From Isoetes taiwanensis (lineage: Eukaryota > Streptophyta > Lycopodiopsida > Isoetales > Isoetaceae), in the NCBI GenBank assembly GCA_021234155.1, contig JAJEKV010000018.1:20757252-20821251 (forward strand): 64,000 nt of DNA, read 5' to 3'. The notes beneath the pieces were generated by a model. That model did not search any database, was not told the origin of the DNA, and saw only the letters and a program-made list of their open reading frames with translations. This document shows, in pieces, positions 55,214 to 64,000 of the stretch. Each line of letters starts with the position of its first letter. Positions within the stretch are counted from its first letter, which is position 1. The translations under genes and the position numbers were made by a program.

Positions 55214-56264
55214 TAAACAAATGAACAAAGAATAGACAACAGATTAATGTCCAGAATGAATACAAATCAAATTGAGAAAATGGAGTTGTGGGTTAGAAAG
55301 AATAAAATGAAGTGAAAATTGAATTCTATTATATTGTATGCATATCTCAATTTAGAAGACGTGCAAAATTGAATATAAAATGAAATGGAAATTGACAGGT
55401 TGTGAATAAGGAGGAAAACACCGAGGGAAATGGAAAATGCTGTGCACCTACCTTTTGTGTTTCTCCCCAAAAAATACTCAAAAATGTGTTTTCCTTCTTT
55501 ATTCCTCTGATTGAATATTTGAATCAATCAAAGTCTTTTGGAACCTTGGCAAGCCTTGTAGCTTGACCGTGATCAATTGAGTAGTCTTTCCATTGCCGCT
55601 ACCTTTTTGCATGGCCTAAGTCCAATTTATTAGAATACAGAATCTTTTAAAGCATTATTTAAATCCATTGGCAACTACATCTCAACAGAATACTTTTCAG
55701 CCAGGCCTCCAAGATCCTTTGTGCAACTTGATCTTTCTACGAGCATCCCTACTTCCATCCCTTTCATTGACGCCTTTGACAAGAACAGCTCTACTCAGAT
55801 CTCATTTATGTAGCCAAATCTCATTATACATTACAAAAATCAAATTAATCCCACACTTGCCTGTATCCCACATCAGCACCTGTTATGACATTTGCTTAAG
55901 AAGAGGCATAGACCAATTGTATCCATTCTCACTTGTGCACATAGCCGCAAAATTTAAATAGGGAGGGGAGAATGCTTGTTCTTGGTGCATCCATTACATG
56001 GTTTTTAGCACGTTTGCACAAACGCAAGTGGACACTTTGAAGCAATTTCAGAGTGTCCACGTTGTTGCCAGGTAAGATTTTTGTTCACGTGGATGCAGCT
56101 ACAGCCTTCGATTTCATCTACGGCTGTGGAAATTCAAGAAAATTCCAAGTGGGATGTCCGTTACCAGTTACCAGAAGGCCGTGACGATTGCTCTTAGACA
56201 TATTCAAGCTCGGCATACAAGGAATTTCTGATTTGCCAGATTAGGTTTTCATGAGTTTGAAGAG
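55214..56264. other. No recognised gene
   Basis: Frames at 55267-55527 (minus) and 55668-55961 (plus) are composition-driven and lack motifs. Confidence 0.5.
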
Positions 56265-56287
56265 CTTAGAAGCCAAGCTCAAAAAGT

Positions 56288-56620
56288 TTGAATGTTTTTG
56301 CTATGGGGACGACTATGGGTATCCGGCATTCCGGCATTTCCTTTGCCCCTGACCTTCTTGCCCATTCTTCTGCCCTTTCCGGTAACGTGGATCCTCCTTT
56401 TTTTCCTTGCCTTTTGCTCCAAATCCGAGTTCTTCTGCCCTTTCCGGTAACGTGGATCCTCCTTTTTTTCCTTGCCTTTTGCTCCAAATCCGAGCAAAAT
56501 AGACCCTGGATTTACCATGAAGACGATGAAGCAGAGGATATGGATGGAGATTTTAATCCGATAAAACAAGATGTCGAAGTCGAAGAAGATGACATAAATG
56601 GTGATAGAATACTTTGCTAA
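56288..56620 (+). pseudogene. Coding-like segment with a 65-bp internal duplication
   Basis: The plus frame ends in an acidic stretch (IYHEDDEAEDMDGDF and VEVEEDDINGD) before a TAA-type stop. A perfect 65-bp tandem duplication (56365-56494) lies inside it and, not being a multiple of three, shifts the frame. Before duplication the frames may have been continuous. No family is recognised. Confidence 0.3.
56365..56494. repeat. Perfect 65-bp tandem duplication
   Basis: Copies at 56365-56429 and 56430-56494, both starting ttcttctgccctttccggta. They are identical by eye, so the duplication is recent. Confidence 0.95.
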
Positions 56621-56880
56621 AAGAAGTCAGATGGATTTGTTCTCTTCTTGAGTTTTTGGATTCGCTTTAGAGGATCTGGAGCTGAAGCAGCCATGGCTTC
56701 CACAACTTGGATGTGGACGCTTTCCTGCAAGTGGTTTTCTCAAAAGCATTAGGGCAAGTGAGGGGGTTGTATCCGTTCTTGATGTATAGTATGTTCCTAC
56801 TGTTCTTCTCGTTATGCTCAGTTCTTTCCTTTTTGAACCCCTTTGAAATATGGCTATGTAAATTCTAATCTGAGTGTAAA

Positions 56881-57103
56881 CAGTCGATGTGGATCTTTTG
56901 AAGAGGCATCAACTTTGCTTGAAACAATGCGGTTATTTGATGGTCGGGTATATGGTGTTGCGTGTGGTCTGTTAATGGGCCTGCGGAATCATGTCCGGGG
57001 TCGGCGAGGCTGCTTTTGACCAGATAACAATTTTGGGGCATAACACTGCTGCCGCGTTCTACAATGCACTTACTGATATGCTATGGCACTTTGACTAGGT
57101 ATG
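56881..57103 (+). pseudogene. Exon-like coding patch, identity unknown
   Basis: One frame reads [20 protein letters not shown], a stop, then [20 protein letters not shown] and FYNALTDMLWHFD. It ends in CTAG before GTATGT, a good donor. A second frame reads [20 protein letters not shown]. The two overlapping good frames suggest decayed coding DNA. No family is recognised. Confidence 0.3.
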
Positions 57104-57445
57104 TGATGATCTATGCTCTCATTCTGGTGCAAATATTGTCATGTGGGCTTTTAGCATTAATATCAATGATGGAGCATTATAAAATATTTATGTGAATTGT
57201 GGATGCATAAATCTGTTCTTTGCATGCAGTGGTTTACTCAGTCTTTGCATGCATATGTTGTAGTTAACCCGCTCAATCTTTGTGACGTAATTGGGAATCA
57301 AGTATCTTCATGAAGTTTGTTGCTTAATGTTTGCTAATATAACTTGACACCCCAATTCATAATAGTTGTAGTTATAGTGATAGTACTGCTTTTTTATGTT
57401 TCCTTCAAGGCTAAAGTTGTTGAGTGTAATTTCTCACGCAGAGCC

Positions 57446-57910
57446 GGAGCTCAAGAAGTTTACAAACCGCCAAGCACCGCCGAAGTTTGGGAGAAGGCAT
57501 GGTGGCATTCTCGCCAACGCTTATGTCCGGACCTCTTATGTCGGGTTAGTGCGGCCCAAGCCATGCTCCACATGTTGCTTTTACATATTCATTCCATTAT
57601 TGGCCAAGGTCATGATCCGCCAAGGTCTTTAAGGTGGGATTAATTTGGTGTCCAATGTAGTACTTTTCAAAACTCCGTCCTCGAATTAACTTCGTTTATT
57701 TCCTTTGCGATATTAACAGTGCTAGGGAAGACATAGCAAGGTTCGTGGTGATCACAATTTGTTAAAAGGGCTATAGAGGCACGCTTACTAGAGATAGGTG
57801 CCCCTTTCCATGTTGCAAAGTTCAATGAGGGTAGGCTTGTTTTATCGCTGGGTTATATCAGAGGGAATGTGGATGATGCACAAGAAGACATTAAGCCTAC
57901 TAGTGCTTCA
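57446..57910 (+). pseudogene. Two more coding-like patches
   Basis: After acceptor-like tctcacgcag, one frame reads PELKKFTNRQAPPKFGRRHG then ILANAYVRTSYVGL. Near 57770-57912 another reads RAIEARLLEIGAPFHVAKF and SLGYIRGNVDDAQEDIKP before TGA. Both have balanced composition unlike the AT-rich surroundings. They may be exons of one decayed gene along with 56.3-57.1 kb. Confidence 0.3.
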
Positions 57911-59220
57911 TGACATAAGGAATCAGCAGAAAGCAAGAACATGTTATTGCTTCTATTAGGCGGTGGATCATAATGCGTGAGAGACTGACCCACTTTTTCT
58001 ATTAATCTAATGTGTATATTGTTCTACTGGGCAATTTTGTTAACTGAGACCGGCCGAGTTTACTATGTTGATTGACACCGATTCGCGAAGTATATATGGA
58101 TTCATTGTGAATATGTTGGATGACTTATTTATCATGGCCGGTGAAAGTGCCTACTTTTGCACCGGGGTGACAGATAAACCCACCCGGTTTAGTTTAGTGA
58201 CTTAATCTAGTGGGCTCTGAGGAATGAATGCAATAACCTAAGGGATGACGTGATTATCTTGCGAGTTAGCCCGATTATTATAACAAAGGGCGTGGGTTTA
58301 ATTGATTTCAACAAAATTTTGCTCTTGGTGGGCCGGGATCCAAGGGTCAAAGATCCAGGACATTCTATTAGGACAAAAGCAATTGGATCAACACAAAAAA
58401 GAGTTCAACAATCCAATATGATCCAGCGGGTCAAAAGTTCATAGTCCACTCTACCTCAGCCACACAAGATTTGATAAAAATGCCCGAACAACAAATTTTG
58501 GCAGATGCAGAAAGGAAAGGCAAGAAGTTGATAGAAGAGAAGATACTTTTATGGTCTGCCAAATTACAAGCATCTTGAAAGAATTTAAGGCAATTAATTA
58601 TAGACAATTTTCTCTCACAAATTAAGCACAATGGACAAAACAATTAAGCTAGTAGGTTTCCCAACTAACATTTTCGAGATACTGCGGGCCTGTTTTTTTG
58701 GCAAAAAGACTGCCTGCGCTTTTGTCTGGGCCGTCGGTCTGCTTGCTCTTTTGTCTGGACTTCTAATTTCTGCTGCTCGGTAGTGGATAAGAACATGATG
58801 GGTTTGATTTTTTCTGGCATTTTGTGATGGCTTGATCGCTCTTCTAAATCATGAAGCAAAATCTAGGTTTTGGTTCGCTGATTTAGATTCAGGGCGATTC
58901 ATTGGATTTTGCCTAGTTGAGTTGCTCGGTTTGAATCACTAATTTGCAATCGGGGCACTGCCTTTACCTCTTTGGTCCTCTTCTTTGTCTTTTTTGAAAT
59001 TTGGCTCGCCGATTTAGAATCGGGGTCTCAATTACGATTTTGGTTGGTTGAACCTGGATTCAAATCATTGATTTGCAATCGAGCCTTGTAGAACCGATCT
59101 CGTTTGATCGGCTTTGGGCTTATCTTCTCCCCTTATATTACAAATTCAAGGGGCAAAAACAACATTATCAAGTCATGTAATTTCTGTAAAAAGTAATCAA
59201 ACGTGCTTTTGACTAGTTTT
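57911..59220. other. No recognised gene
   Basis: The stretch includes repeated phrases on tttagaatcgggg / gatttgcaatcg (about 58940-59080). No coding frame has motifs. Confidence 0.5.
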
Positions 59221-59239
59221 TTTTTTTTTTTTTTTAAGT

Positions 59240-59360
59240 TGGCAGATGGGAGCCATTGAAGATGAATGCCACACTCTTCAGAGTTGCCCAGCTTTTGTGA
59301 CTATTCGAGCATGATATATTGACTTGATTGCGCTATATATTCTAAATGACATGCACTCTT
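59240..59360 (+). pseudogene. Fragment of LINE ORF2 C-terminus
   Basis: After a T run, the plus frame reads GAIEDECHTLQSCPAFVTIR. It matches the C-terminal zinc region of the LINE at 22.0 kb (TIEDECHALQICPAFAHIQ). Only about 40 codons remain. Confidence 0.75.
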
Positions 59361-59399
59361 GACTATCTGAATCGCCGTCAGTCTTATGACCCAAAGCAT

Positions 59400-59590
59400 G
59401 GGGGTGCCCATTGTTTCAATTATGGTCTATTATGATTGGAGGCACCTATGATTTTAAAATATGAAATACAGGTGCATCTGTGGTTTTGAAATCCAAAATA
59501 GAGGGACTCGAACCCTTACTAACATAGTTCAATGTCTTTGACCAATACAATCAATTATAATGTGATTATCTTTTCTGTTAGATTTTTTTC
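59400..59590 (-). repeat. SINE-like element with tRNA-like head
   Basis: On the minus strand GTATTGGTCAAAGACATTG (A-box-like, about 59548-59530) precedes GGGTTCGAGTCCC (B-box, about 59517-59505). The body runs toward 59400. The box spacing is about 30 bases, right for a SINE. Confidence 0.55.
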
Positions 59591-60580
59591 ATTTTTGGGC
59601 TACCCGAATGGGAGATAGGCTGATATAATATTATTTTTGTACCTCTGGATATGCTGATTTGATGGTCTATATGATCGACTCCCTCAGCATTATGTGAAGT
59701 TTCTGGGTGCCTAGGTCGTCGTTGATCGGTTGAGTGCCATCCCACCATTGAAACAATACTCGAATGAGGAGGAGGAGGTGATGGAGTATTGCAAAAACAG
59801 AGAGTTTAGTGTTCTTCTTTTCTACTACTTATTCCTACCATTTACTTCAAATACAAAGGTTTCGGCGTTCTTCTTTTGTCCAAGGTTTGTGTTCTGGCAA
59901 GCATCCGCAGCTATATTCAGGTTTAGGTGGAGAAGTGAGGGTTTAAGATAGGGCTTCATATCTATCTGGCAGTTAGGTAGAGAAGCAATTGTTTAAAGTA
60001 GGCACCATGGCTCTATATTTTATTTCTTCAAAAGGCTCAAACTCAGATATAATTTACAGTTTTGAAGGTATTAGATGCAAGGGCAATTTGATATCCTCCC
60101 ATCGCTCTAGAGGGAAAAAATGCAGTGCATTGGAAAGTGTTGTGGAAGCCATTATTCAATGCATGAGGATGCTTCTTGGGCTAAAGTGGAACCCATAAGA
60201 ATATCAAAGGCATTCGGAACCTGCAAATAGAGCTGCAAGGGGTACCTCACGACCATGGAAGCTTTTGTTATGTACTTGTATCCTCACATACTTTAGCTAA
60301 AAATGTAGTATTGATCATATTCGAAGCTAGAGATACAATGAATAAGCTAAAATAAGGGGATGATGCATTGATTTATCATATTGCCAGCCTTTTATTGAAG
60401 TGTTCTAAATAATGATTTTCATTCACTTAAACTTTTGTGAAGGACTTCTAGATTAGAATTTATTCTACTATACTACTTCCTAGTCCTTGAATTCACTATA
60501 TCCAATCTAAATTATATCATTCTTATAGGCAAGATTCCTGGGTAAAAGCACGCTGTGGTGTTCCAATTCGGCTGTCCCCC
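59591..60580. other. AT-rich, no gene recognised
   Basis: Frames at 59730-59951 and 59989-60198 (plus) have no motifs. Confidence 0.5.
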
Positions 60581-60586
60581 CAAAAT

Positions 60587-61033
60587 GTGGCGTTGCATCT
60601 GCCACTTTTGTGGTATGAAAGTATAATTATGGCACCGTTCAACTGCCGCTATTTAAGAATGGAGTCCCAATTTGTGGGGAAAATTCTAATTTCAAAAACT
60701 AAAATTCAAATTCCTATTCTTTGGCCCCTTCCTGTTCTTTGCCTACGTCCTGTTCTTTGGCTCCCTCCCTGCTGCAAGCTCCAATCCATTGTGGATATGG
60801 ATGTCAATGAGGTAATCTGTCCACAAACCGGGCATTTCGAGACAGAGAAAAGAAGAAGAACCAAGGAAGAAGAAATGTTGAAGAAAAAATACGCCAAAGG
60901 AAAAGAAGAAGAGAAGAAAAAATTGAGCTTGCGACTTGGCGTAAGGATCCGGTTCATCAAGAAGTGCAAGCAAGAACGCCAGATTGTCCTTAATTTGCTA
61001 ACGCCTTTCCATAAAATGTACCAAAAGAATTGA
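60587..61033 (+). CDS. Lys/Glu-rich ORF of unknown identity
   Basis: The open frame gains a coherent character after about 60795: MDVNEVICPQTGHFETEKRR, then a long basic/acidic run (EEEMLKKKYAKGKEEEKKK) that would form a charged helix, then KKCKQERQIVLNLLTPFHKM and TGA. The first 70 residues look unrelated. No family is recognised. It may be one exon of a decayed gene with the patch at 61.3 kb. Confidence 0.35.
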   Translation: MALHLPLLWYESIIMAPFNCRYLRMESQFVGKILISKTKIQIPILWPLPVLCLRPVLWLPPCCKLQSIVDMDVNEVICPQTGHFETEKRRRTKEEEMLKKKYAKGKEEEKKKLSLRLGVRIRFIKKCKQERQIVLNLLTPFHKMYQKN

Positions 61034-61289
61034 GGATAGCATGAGGAAAGAAATTTTACTTGAGTTTTTGAGGGATAAAACATTGGAAAAATTCATAGTG
61101 AAGAATTAAAAGATTTGGAAGCCAAGAGCATCGTTATAAGGAGCCTCTGGGACTCCATGCATCATCAAACTCTCTACCAATGACCGCCTAGCGCCCAAGA
61201 ATAGTCTGCCTTTGCAATGTCCGTACCACTGCAAGCAGATTCTCAAACAAGTGATAAAATCAGCCAATGAGATCTTGGAAAGGTATTAG

Positions 61290-61522
61290 ATGTTCACCCA
61301 AGAAACCTGCAAAAGGCAAAGAAAAAGAGGGAAGAGATCGATTACAATGGTGGAAAATGGGTTTCTTACAAGAGGGCTAAAAGATTCGATGCAATTTCAG
61401 ATGAACATATAGTTTGGATTGAGAACACCAGAGTGTCTCCTAACACAAAGGATGTTAGAACTAGAAGATTGGAGAGAAATGTAAGAGAAGAACATGCTGC
61501 CCACTATCTGGAGGAATCACAG
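61290..61522 (+). pseudogene. Exon-like patch ending in a splice donor
   Basis: A plus frame reads REEIDYNGGKWVSYKRAKRF, DAISDEHIVWIENTRVSPNT and VREEHAAHYLEESQ, and then CAG|GTTAGT. It is charged and free of stops across about 75 codons. Family unknown. Confidence 0.35.
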
Positions 61523-61984
61523 GTTAGTTTATTTCTGTTATTCATGTTTTCTTAGTTATGGTGCTTAGTGTGGTAGTGCATGTGGTGGTTATTGTGTTGT
61601 ACAGTGATTATTGACCCCAAACATGGCCATTGAAGGCCCAGCATCCAGTCTGATGTATGGCTTTAGGGTGTATTCGAAATCAGCAAAGAAGGTGAATTTA
61701 GGCATATCCACCTTCAGAGATTGGTCACGACCCTATTTAACATATGCCGAAGGTCCTCCTCGCTCACTCGGGGTAGGCCGTAGTGATCTCTGAACATCCC
61801 TACCATTGCCGGAATGAACTTGTTCGTTTGAGATGAAACGCCAAAAATCAGATGGAGGAACAGGATTTAGGACCCAGATCCTTTTATAATGATTAGAAGA
61901 GGAATGTAATTATTATCAGGGTGTACGAATTTCAGAAATGTTTATGAGAGAAGGCTAGGCAGATTTTTTATGTCAGACAAAATA

Positions 61985-62075
61985 GGATAAAAGTGATGTG
62001 ATGTGATGTGTGGTGTGGTGTGGTGTCGTGATAGTGTGGTGTGGTGTGGGGTGGGGTGGGGTGGGGTGGGGTGCA
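61985..62075 (+). repeat. GGTGT tract with G-quadruplex motif
   Basis: Runs of gtgat and gtggt lead to five GGGG runs separated by single T (62048-62071), a textbook four-tier quadruplex sequence. Confidence 0.95.
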
Positions 62076-62149
62076 TTATGTCTATGGTGTCATGTGGGTA
62101 TGTGCATGTTAATGTATGATATGTGTGGATTCAATTTTATTTATTCTCC

Positions 62150-62812
62150 CCCCTCACCCCACCACACCCCATCATCTATCCCACCACCATAGACTATCAC
62201 CACATCTTTACGACCACCACATTACCACCACATGCACCACATTGTCCATTACCACCACACTTCACCACACTCCACCATATCCCGCACCACACCCTCCACC
62301 ACACTCCACCACCACCACCACACTCCACCACCGCCACACTCAACCATGTACCACACCACACCCCTCCACCACACTCCACCACCACCACCACACTCCACCA
62401 CACCACATCACACCACAATCCACAACACCACACCACCACCACCACACTCCACCACACCACATCATACCACCACCCCAGTCCACACCACTACACACACACA
62501 CCACCACCACACTCCACCACCACCACTCCACCACCACCACCACCTCCACCACCATATCCCACACCACACCCCCTCCACCACACTCCACCACCACCACCAC
62601 ACTCCACCACCGCCACACTCAACCATGTACCACACCACACTCCACCACCACCACCACACTCCACCACACCACATCACACCACAATCCACAACACCACACC
62701 ACCACCACCACACTCCACCACACCACATCATACCACCACAGTCACACCACTACACACACACACCACCACCACCCCCCACCACCACCACACTCCACCATCA
62801 CCACTCAATTGT
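62150..62812 (+). repeat. CCACCA-rich, almost G-free tract
   Basis: About 660 bases are built from cca, cac and caccac units with only occasional G. A longer block recurs with an offset of 279 bases (caaccatgta at 62341 and 62620). Long His/Pro/Thr frames on the plus strand and Trp/Val/Gly frames on the minus strand are artefacts of composition. Confidence 0.95.
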
Positions 62813-62964
62813 ATGCCTTCAATTGAGTCTTTCCAGCATCAATTAAATATGTCCTTGCAACATTAGAAAAAGTTATCATCATTGCTAATAGCATTTGGTT
62901 TCAGGTCAAACACACCACCACACTCCACTACCCTGCACAATGTCCTACAACTCCTTGCTACCAC

Positions 62965-63036
62965 CACACATTTGGTGTATGGTGTGTGGTGAATGGTGTG
63001 GTGTGTGGTGGGGTGTGGTGTGGTGTGTGGTAATGT
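62965..63036 (+). repeat. Second GGTGT tract
   Basis: tggtgtgtggtgaatggtgt and related units continue for about 70 bases, complementary in style to the CCACCA tract 150 bases to the left. Confidence 0.9.
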
Positions 63037-63073
63037 ACACAGCACTAAGGTGCTCGTTCTGATGAATATGATG

Positions 63074-63400
63074 AGTATAGAATAGAATAGAATAGTTTTT
63101 TTAACGTCCACGAAGACCAATAGGTCATGGGACCCATACAATGGGCTAGTACAATCATTACTACTAGGATTAAAAAACCCCTGCCTCGAAAGGTTTTCAA
63201 GGGAAAAACCTTTGCAGTAATGATGATACTAGACAAGCTTAGATAATGACTACTGAGGGCTCACAATTGCGCGAACACGCTTATCTAGAACCTCAAGTAT
63301 GTATAATGCCAAGTCATGCACAGATGGTGCTACCGAGAAGTTGTTAAGCGTGGAATGGAATGCTAAGGTCGAAAAAATGATTCCTGACTATCTCAAAAGC
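63074..63400 (-). mobile_element. 3' end of an ATTCT-tailed LINE
   Basis: On the minus strand the sequence runs through CCTTGAAAACCTTTCGAGG, GGGGTTTTTTAATCC, a box ggtcccatgacc...tcttcgtggacgt, and a tail of ATTCT units (63074-63095). It matches the 3' UTR of the LINE at 22.3 kb. The protein-coding part is not recognisable; the left-over is about 330 bases. Confidence 0.75.
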
Positions 63401-63480
63401 GTGGCAACTCGGTGAGTATGGCTTTCATCTTCAATAACCTCAGAATCGGGTGGGTGTAGTCTCGCGTTCTCGCCGGCAAT

Positions 63481-63556
63481 TGCATGGTATGATGCATGGT
63501 ATGATGCATGGTATGATGCATGGTATGGGGCATGGTATGATGCATGGTTTGGTGTG
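63481..63556 (+). repeat. 12-bp minisatellite
   Basis: tggtatgatgca is repeated about six times with single-base variants (for example tggtatggggca). Confidence 0.95.
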
Positions 63557-63599
63557 ATATACACATCCTAACAGTTTAGTATTCATTTCATGCGATGCT

Positions 63600-64000
63600 A
63601 TTGTTCAAGAGGTTTCGACCAACATCCGTAAATTAAGATTCGCCTTCGAGCTTTTGAGAAGCTAAAACCCCGGTTTGTTGTGAAATTGAAGGGCTTCAAT
63701 AGTTGCCGCTGCATTCAAAGACGCGGAGGATGCAAATGCTAGTGGATGGACTTAATGGGATGAGAACCAAACATCCAAGAATTGCACTTGTACCGCGATG
63801 TTTGTAGATCACATGAACTTGGTCAATGCACGGGGCACACCAAAGATAAAATTACAAGTACATGAAGCTTGTGGAGATCTCTATTGTGTCCAAAGAGTGA
63901 ATTAGATGAGTTTCACAAGAAGGCGTGCATCCTTGGATATTGTGAGTCGTGGTGGAATCAAGAAGTTTCGGACTGACCCATGGAAGAAAGTGGCGAAGAA
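63600..64000 (+). pseudogene. Degenerate Cys-rich protein fragment, runs off the right edge
   Basis: Patches in different plus frames read CRCIQRRGGCKC (about 63700), SKNCTCTAMFVDHMNLVNAR and LCPKSELDEFHKKACILGYC (about 63885-63945). A last frame, SLDIVSRGGIKKFRTDPWKK, is open to the edge. The FHKKACILG-x-C pattern recalls, from memory only, large uncharacterised mobile-element-like proteins of seed-free plants. Stops and shifts are frequent. Confidence 0.35.

Noticed and set aside
62116-62866. Long His/Pro/Thr-rich ORFs (up to 247 codons) and Trp/Val/Gly-rich ORFs on the other strand
   Set aside because: They are products of the CCACCA repeat: all frames are open because the tract almost lacks stop codons. 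No gene is implied.
63481-63556. CRISPR array
   Set aside because: The repeats are contiguous 12-mers without spacers, in eukaryotic DNA; it is a minisatellite.

Overview
The window is nuclear DNA of a land plant. The evidence is plant-type Ty3/gypsy and L1 retroelements, T-rich intron-like stretches, GT-AG splice sites, and one small two-exon gene of a plant-wide protein family. Nothing suggests prokaryotic or organellar DNA. The species cannot be named. The mix of LINEs with ATTCT tails and a Helentron-like element leaves a seed-free plant (fern, lycophyte or bryophyte) possible, but this is a weak inference. Most of the window is mobile-element DNA in several nested layers.

Layout. 1-7887 is a degenerate Ty3/gypsy element on the minus strand (gag, protease, RT, RNase H, integrase; 5' LTR at 7304-7887; 3' LTR left of the window). 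More than 1.3 kb follows pol and carries two divergent accessory ORFs. 7888-16076 is the right half of a second Ty3/gypsy element, on the plus strand, whose left half is presumably displaced beyond the window by the first. Its integrase is split by a 5.76-kb insertion (9597-15354) made of two head-to-tail units with shared ends. It has a terminal hairpin, asymmetric terminal inverted repeats and no target duplication of normal size, which is the structure described for Helentron (Helitron2) rolling-circle elements. 17.3-22.4 kb is a nearly full-length but broken APE-type LINE with an ATTCT tail. 26.25-31.63 kb holds two copies of a 0.93-kb repeat; the second is interrupted by a 5'-truncated LINE of a related family. 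32.09-35.88 kb is a minus-strand plant L1 with an A/T-rich tail. 40.3 kb has the PBS and the end of an LTR of another minus-strand retroelement.

The best cellular gene is at 44519-45541 (minus): two coding exons joined by a phase-correct intron, 134 codons, with a non-coding 5' leader reaching to about 46.4 kb. The remaining right side (47-64 kb) contains a SINE with two tRNA-like heads, a 450-bp foldback element, a possible first exon with a telo-box (51.4 kb), an ORF1-only LINE derivative (53.1-54.4 kb), coding-like but broken patches (56.3-57.9 and 60.8-61.5 kb), a large almost G-free CCACCA tract flanked by GGTGT tracts (62.0-63.0 kb), a LINE 3' end (63.1 kb) and a degenerate Cys-rich protein fragment at the right edge.

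The elements interact as layers. One Ty3 element appears to sit in another, and the rolling-circle pair then entered the older one. SINE tails look copied from L1-type tails. LINE-derived fragments share a conserved 3' box around a variable simple tail. Almost every retroelement ORF contains stops and frameshifts, so none appears autonomous today.
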